From the NCBI RefSeq assembly GCF_000208865.1, contig NC_018393.1, positions 3,180,714 to 3,244,713 on the forward strand: a stretch of DNA of 64,000 nt, in the 5' to 3' direction. Source of the DNA: Neospora caninum Liverpool. Its lineage: Eukaryota; Apicomplexa; Conoidasida; Eucoccidiorida; Sarcocystidae. Below are positions 61,446 through 64,000 of this stretch, one piece after another. The number at the start of each line of letters is the position of its first letter. Position 1 is the stretch's first letter. Below the pieces are notes generated by a model. The model had not been told where the DNA came from and ran no database searches. It saw only the letters and a program-made list of their open reading frames with translations. A program made the translations under genes and the position numbers.

Positions 61446-63101
61446 CTTTTAGCAGTGAGGGGAGACTAATCTTCGGCTTCCCAAAAGAAACGGAATTTTT
61501 TGAGTGAACAGGAAGACAAGGGTCAGATAAATGTAGCGCTACTGGCAGACGAGTGTGTGGCCGCAACCATCGGTTTGCAAAAGAAAACATCAAAAGACAC
61601 GTAAACTTAATGAACTGCCCGCACCAACAGAAGCTTTGTTCTCCTTTTTGAGAGAGATCCGCGCCAGCCGCCAATGGTGTACGATCAGAGACATGAGCAG
61701 TACACGCGCTCGGCAGCGCGGACGGGTTGAGGACGAAAGCTTGTAGACAGCGCGCAGCTAGTCATGGATGTTGACGATCAATCAGTCCCTAGTAGCGAAC
61801 CACCTCTTCTCTCTGCGCACCCTCAAAACGGTGTGGCTGCGGGCACTGGCACGTGGGAGATTGATTATAACCAACCAATGGCTGGTTCCCGTCACGGTTT
61901 CCCATGCTGGTCTTTTCCTTTGTGTGGCTACACGAACCATCTAGTTGAACATGTGTGGTTGAGTCAGACTTTGCTGTGTCTTCTTGACTGAGTTCCCGCC
62001 AACTGTTCGTCAGGCTCCGCTGGCTTCACTCCGTGTCTTGTCAAGGGCCGCCTACGCGAATACGAGGGAAGACGATGCGACGAGAGGATGCAAGGGCACG
62101 TTTCCCGGCCCTTCGGTCTCTAGCTTTTCAGTTTCCATTTTCCCCAAATTTCTCGAATGCAATGTCCTTAAGCTGCTACAGAACTATCGCGTGTCGGGGA
62201 GTGCCAGAGGCCAGACGGGGCTGGTCCTCTCTCAACCTAAGCGTTTTCGGAAGTTTTCGAAGTAGTCAACTCTCAGTGAGCGGCTTACAATATTTCTAGC
62301 CGTTGTCCCTCGATAAATCACGTCGGCACATGTGGCAACGAAATTCCAGACACAAATTCGGATGCAGAGTTTAATGTAGAGTTTGAGAGGGCACCAGGGG
62401 GAGGCTCTATGGTCGCTGCGGTTCGGAAACGCACAAGGCTTACAAATCAAGAAAACGCACCTGTAGCGTTCCACAAGCAAAAAACTTATCAGCACGCGTT
62501 GCCCGTCTAAACGGGCTCGCTTTTCATGGGCTGTCATATGCGTCTAACTTACACATATGCCAAACGGGCGTCTACCCCGGTTGAATACTGTACAGTGCTT
62601 GACCAAGTGTAAGATGAAAGGTCCAGTGTTCCGTAGTGGGAGAACAACTCGGCTACCCATGTAGGCCAAGCGAGCACACAAGCGCATTTGTGCGTGAAAG
62701 TGAGGTTTCGGGCCACTTTAACAGATGACAGTGTAGCGAGGAACCTGACTGCACGGCGAGTAGACTTACTGGACTGAACCAGTAAATCAACGATATTCAG
62801 ACGTAGGATGCGGCGCAAGACCTGTCTTGGAGAAGACAGCCAATGGTGAGACAAAACCTGTTATACGTGCCAAGGGAGTCTTTCTACCGGTAGAGTTCCT
62901 TCACCGGCCATAAAGGAAAAACCGGAACTGTGAGGAAGAAACAGGTGAGGAGGAAGTATTCGTGCGGCACCGAAGAAAGGGCCAGCTTCTTAGGCAACAA
63001 GTACTCGATATTCTTAGTTGTTCTTAAGCAAGTAACACGTATCCCGTTAGTTTTCGTGTTTGACATGGATGCAAGAAATCATGTAGCATTATCGCTTCTT
63101 G
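61446..63101. other. Gene-poor gap before PEX7
   Basis: Contains the 5' flank of the acidic-protein gene and the 3' UTR of PEX7. A plus-strand frame from ATG 61764 (MDVDDQSVPSSEPPLL...) could be the first exon of an unresolved gene, but I could not link it to anything. Confidence 0.4.
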
Positions 63102-64000
63102 TTATTGCCTGGCACGTCGGCAGATCATGGGGGGGTACTGATGTTCATTTCCGAGTGGCGACCAAAGACATACGTGTCGGTCCCACGAGGCTGAAGCGAT
63201 AAGGTTAGGCTGGAAGAGAGACCAGTCAATGCCCATGACGAACTCGGCATGGTGGCCGAAGGCCTTTTCTTGGGTAATGGTACACTGCTCCTTCGAGAAA
63301 CTCGACCCACGATTGCACTGTGCCTCTGTTCTCTCTATAGACCCTTCCTGCAGATGACGTGAGAGGGATATAACTTTCACATTGGTGTCGTACGAAGCAG
63401 TTGCCAATACGTCACCTGAAAATGGACTGCATTTTAAGTCACGAACAGCGAGTTTGTGTAGCCTCGTTCTACTGATGAGTGGCCCTTTTGCCATGACACG
63501 CAAATCCCAGAGTCGGATACTACCGTCAGAGCCTCCAGTGAAAACCTCATTCTCGTTGTACTTCGACCAATCAAGACAGAGGGCCTCGCATCCCCCATGT
63601 GCTTCTAGATCACACACGAGTGTTCCGCGGCACCTTCCCAAGATGTCCTGATCTACAGCGGACGCAGCGCTATATGGTAGCGGGCAGTTCAGGTCGAAAA
63701 GACGCAGATGGCCGTCAGCACTGACGGATGCGACGACATTCCGTCTCCGGGGAGAGAATGTGGCTGCGTACACGCACTGTAAATGAGGTAGAGCGCATAC
63801 ACAAGCAAGGCGTGGAACATCCCATAGCATTGCGCTGCCATCCCATGAAGACGATAACAGAAGCTGGCGATCTAGAGTGGACCAGTCGACTCCACATACT
63901 TCAGCCCTGTGCCCGCGGAGCTCGACCGCGCCGCTAGTAGGCCAGTCGGAAGGCCCTGCGTTATTGCCACGTAGCCGCGTAAAATCTGGTTTCTCGCTAC
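63102..64000 (-). CDS. PEX7: PEX7, peroxisomal PTS2 import receptor (C-terminal part)
   Basis: WD40 beta-propeller that carries PTS2 cargo to the peroxisome. An open frame runs from the window edge to a TAA at 63102 (298 residues), with no intron needed. WD units in order: GHRAEVCGVDWS to SSSWDGSAMLWD; YAATFSPRRRNVVASVSADG to LFDL; CLDWSKYNENEVFTGGSDGS to IRLWDLR; AVRDLKCSPFSGDVLATASY; and HHAEFVMGIDWSLFQPNLIA to SWDRHVCLW. The phrases CDWCKYNEN and HHTEFxxGxDxSL are specific to PEX7 among WD40 proteins, and both are matched here. The N-terminal blades lie beyond the right edge. A roughly 20-residue Ser/Glu-rich insert sits in the loop before the last blade. Confidence 0.9.
   Translation of the reverse strand, partial: SEKPDFTRLRGNNAGPSDWPTSGAVELRGHRAEVCGVDWSTLDRQLLLSSSWDGSAMLWDVPRLACVCALPHLQCVYAATFSPRRRNVVASVSADGHLRLFDLNCPLPYSAASAVDQDILGRCRGTLVCDLEAHGGCEALCLDWSKYNENEVFTGGSDGSIRLWDLRVMAKGPLISRTRLHKLAVRDLKCSPFSGDVLATASYDTNVKVISLSRHLQEGSIERTEAQCNRGSSFSKEQCTITQEKAFGHHAEFVMGIDWSLFQPNLIASASWDRHVCLWSPLGNEHQYPPMICRRARQ

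Noticed and set aside
61764..61991. Frame starting MDVDDQSVPSSEPPLL, possible first exon
   Set aside because: Plausible start context, but no downstream exon could be chained before the PEX7 3' end.
1..64000. tRNA, rRNA, CRISPR, transposase and organelle-derived (NUMT-like) sequence
   Set aside because: Read for T-loop motifs, direct-repeat arrays, transposase-like frames and mitochondrial cox/cob-like frames; none was convincing.

Overview
This is eukaryotic nuclear DNA, most likely from a tissue-cyst-forming coccidian (Apicomplexa, Sarcocystidae: the Toxoplasma / Neospora / Hammondia / Besnoitia / Sarcocystis / Cystoisospora group). The evidence is mixed GC of about 50%, long Ser/Gly/Glu-rich low-complexity protein segments, many short exons joined at GTGAG/GTAAG donors and tract-plus-CAG acceptors, a large single-exon secreted protein, and the gene content (DnaK-TPR fusion, MORN protein, peroxisomal PEX7, reduced APC/C). 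The genus cannot be fixed from the sequence alone. No bacterial operons, rRNA, tRNA, insertion sequences or CRISPR were seen. Most genes are multi-exon. I built the models by hand from splice signals plus reading-phase bookkeeping. Six models (4029-14255, 20550-27194, 34638-38646, 42520-46294, 48413-49744, 52584-59479) close to an exact multiple of three over all their exons, which is a useful internal check.

Layout, left to right. 1-3565 (-): a PARP-type ADP-ribosyltransferase gene running off the left edge. 4029-14255 (-): a nine-exon gene for a giant (about 2,215 aa) Ser-rich protein with an SH3-like module and one membrane-like segment. 15781-19446 (-): a weakly supported orphan gene. 20550-27194 (+): a twelve-exon DnaK/Hsp110-like ATPase domain fused to a TPR domain. 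29824-32310 (+): a single-exon 828-aa secreted or membrane-anchored protein resembling coccidian dense-granule proteins in architecture. 34638-38646 (-): a five-exon protein with a CUE-like domain and a coiled coil. 42520-46294 (+): a MORN-repeat protein with a possible myristoylation start. 48413-49744 (+): a three-exon cytochrome bc1 subunit (QCR9-like). 52584-59479 (+): a ten-exon CDC27/APC3. 60251-61445 (-): a small acidic secreted protein. 63102-64000 (-): the C-terminal part of PEX7, running off the right edge.

The genes do not form one pathway. They are a typical mix of housekeeping functions (mitosis, respiration, peroxisome import, chaperoning, ADP-ribosylation) and parasite-type secreted or cytoskeletal proteins. 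Intergenic stretches are long (1-4 kb). They hold simple repeats and one diverged 98-bp tandem duplication, and otherwise nothing I can recognise. The most unusual items are the PARP with a non-canonical HCF in place of HG[TS] and a roughly 190-residue insertion in its catalytic domain, the Hsp70-like/TPR fusion that appears to lack the peptide-binding beta domain, and the giant SH3-like protein.
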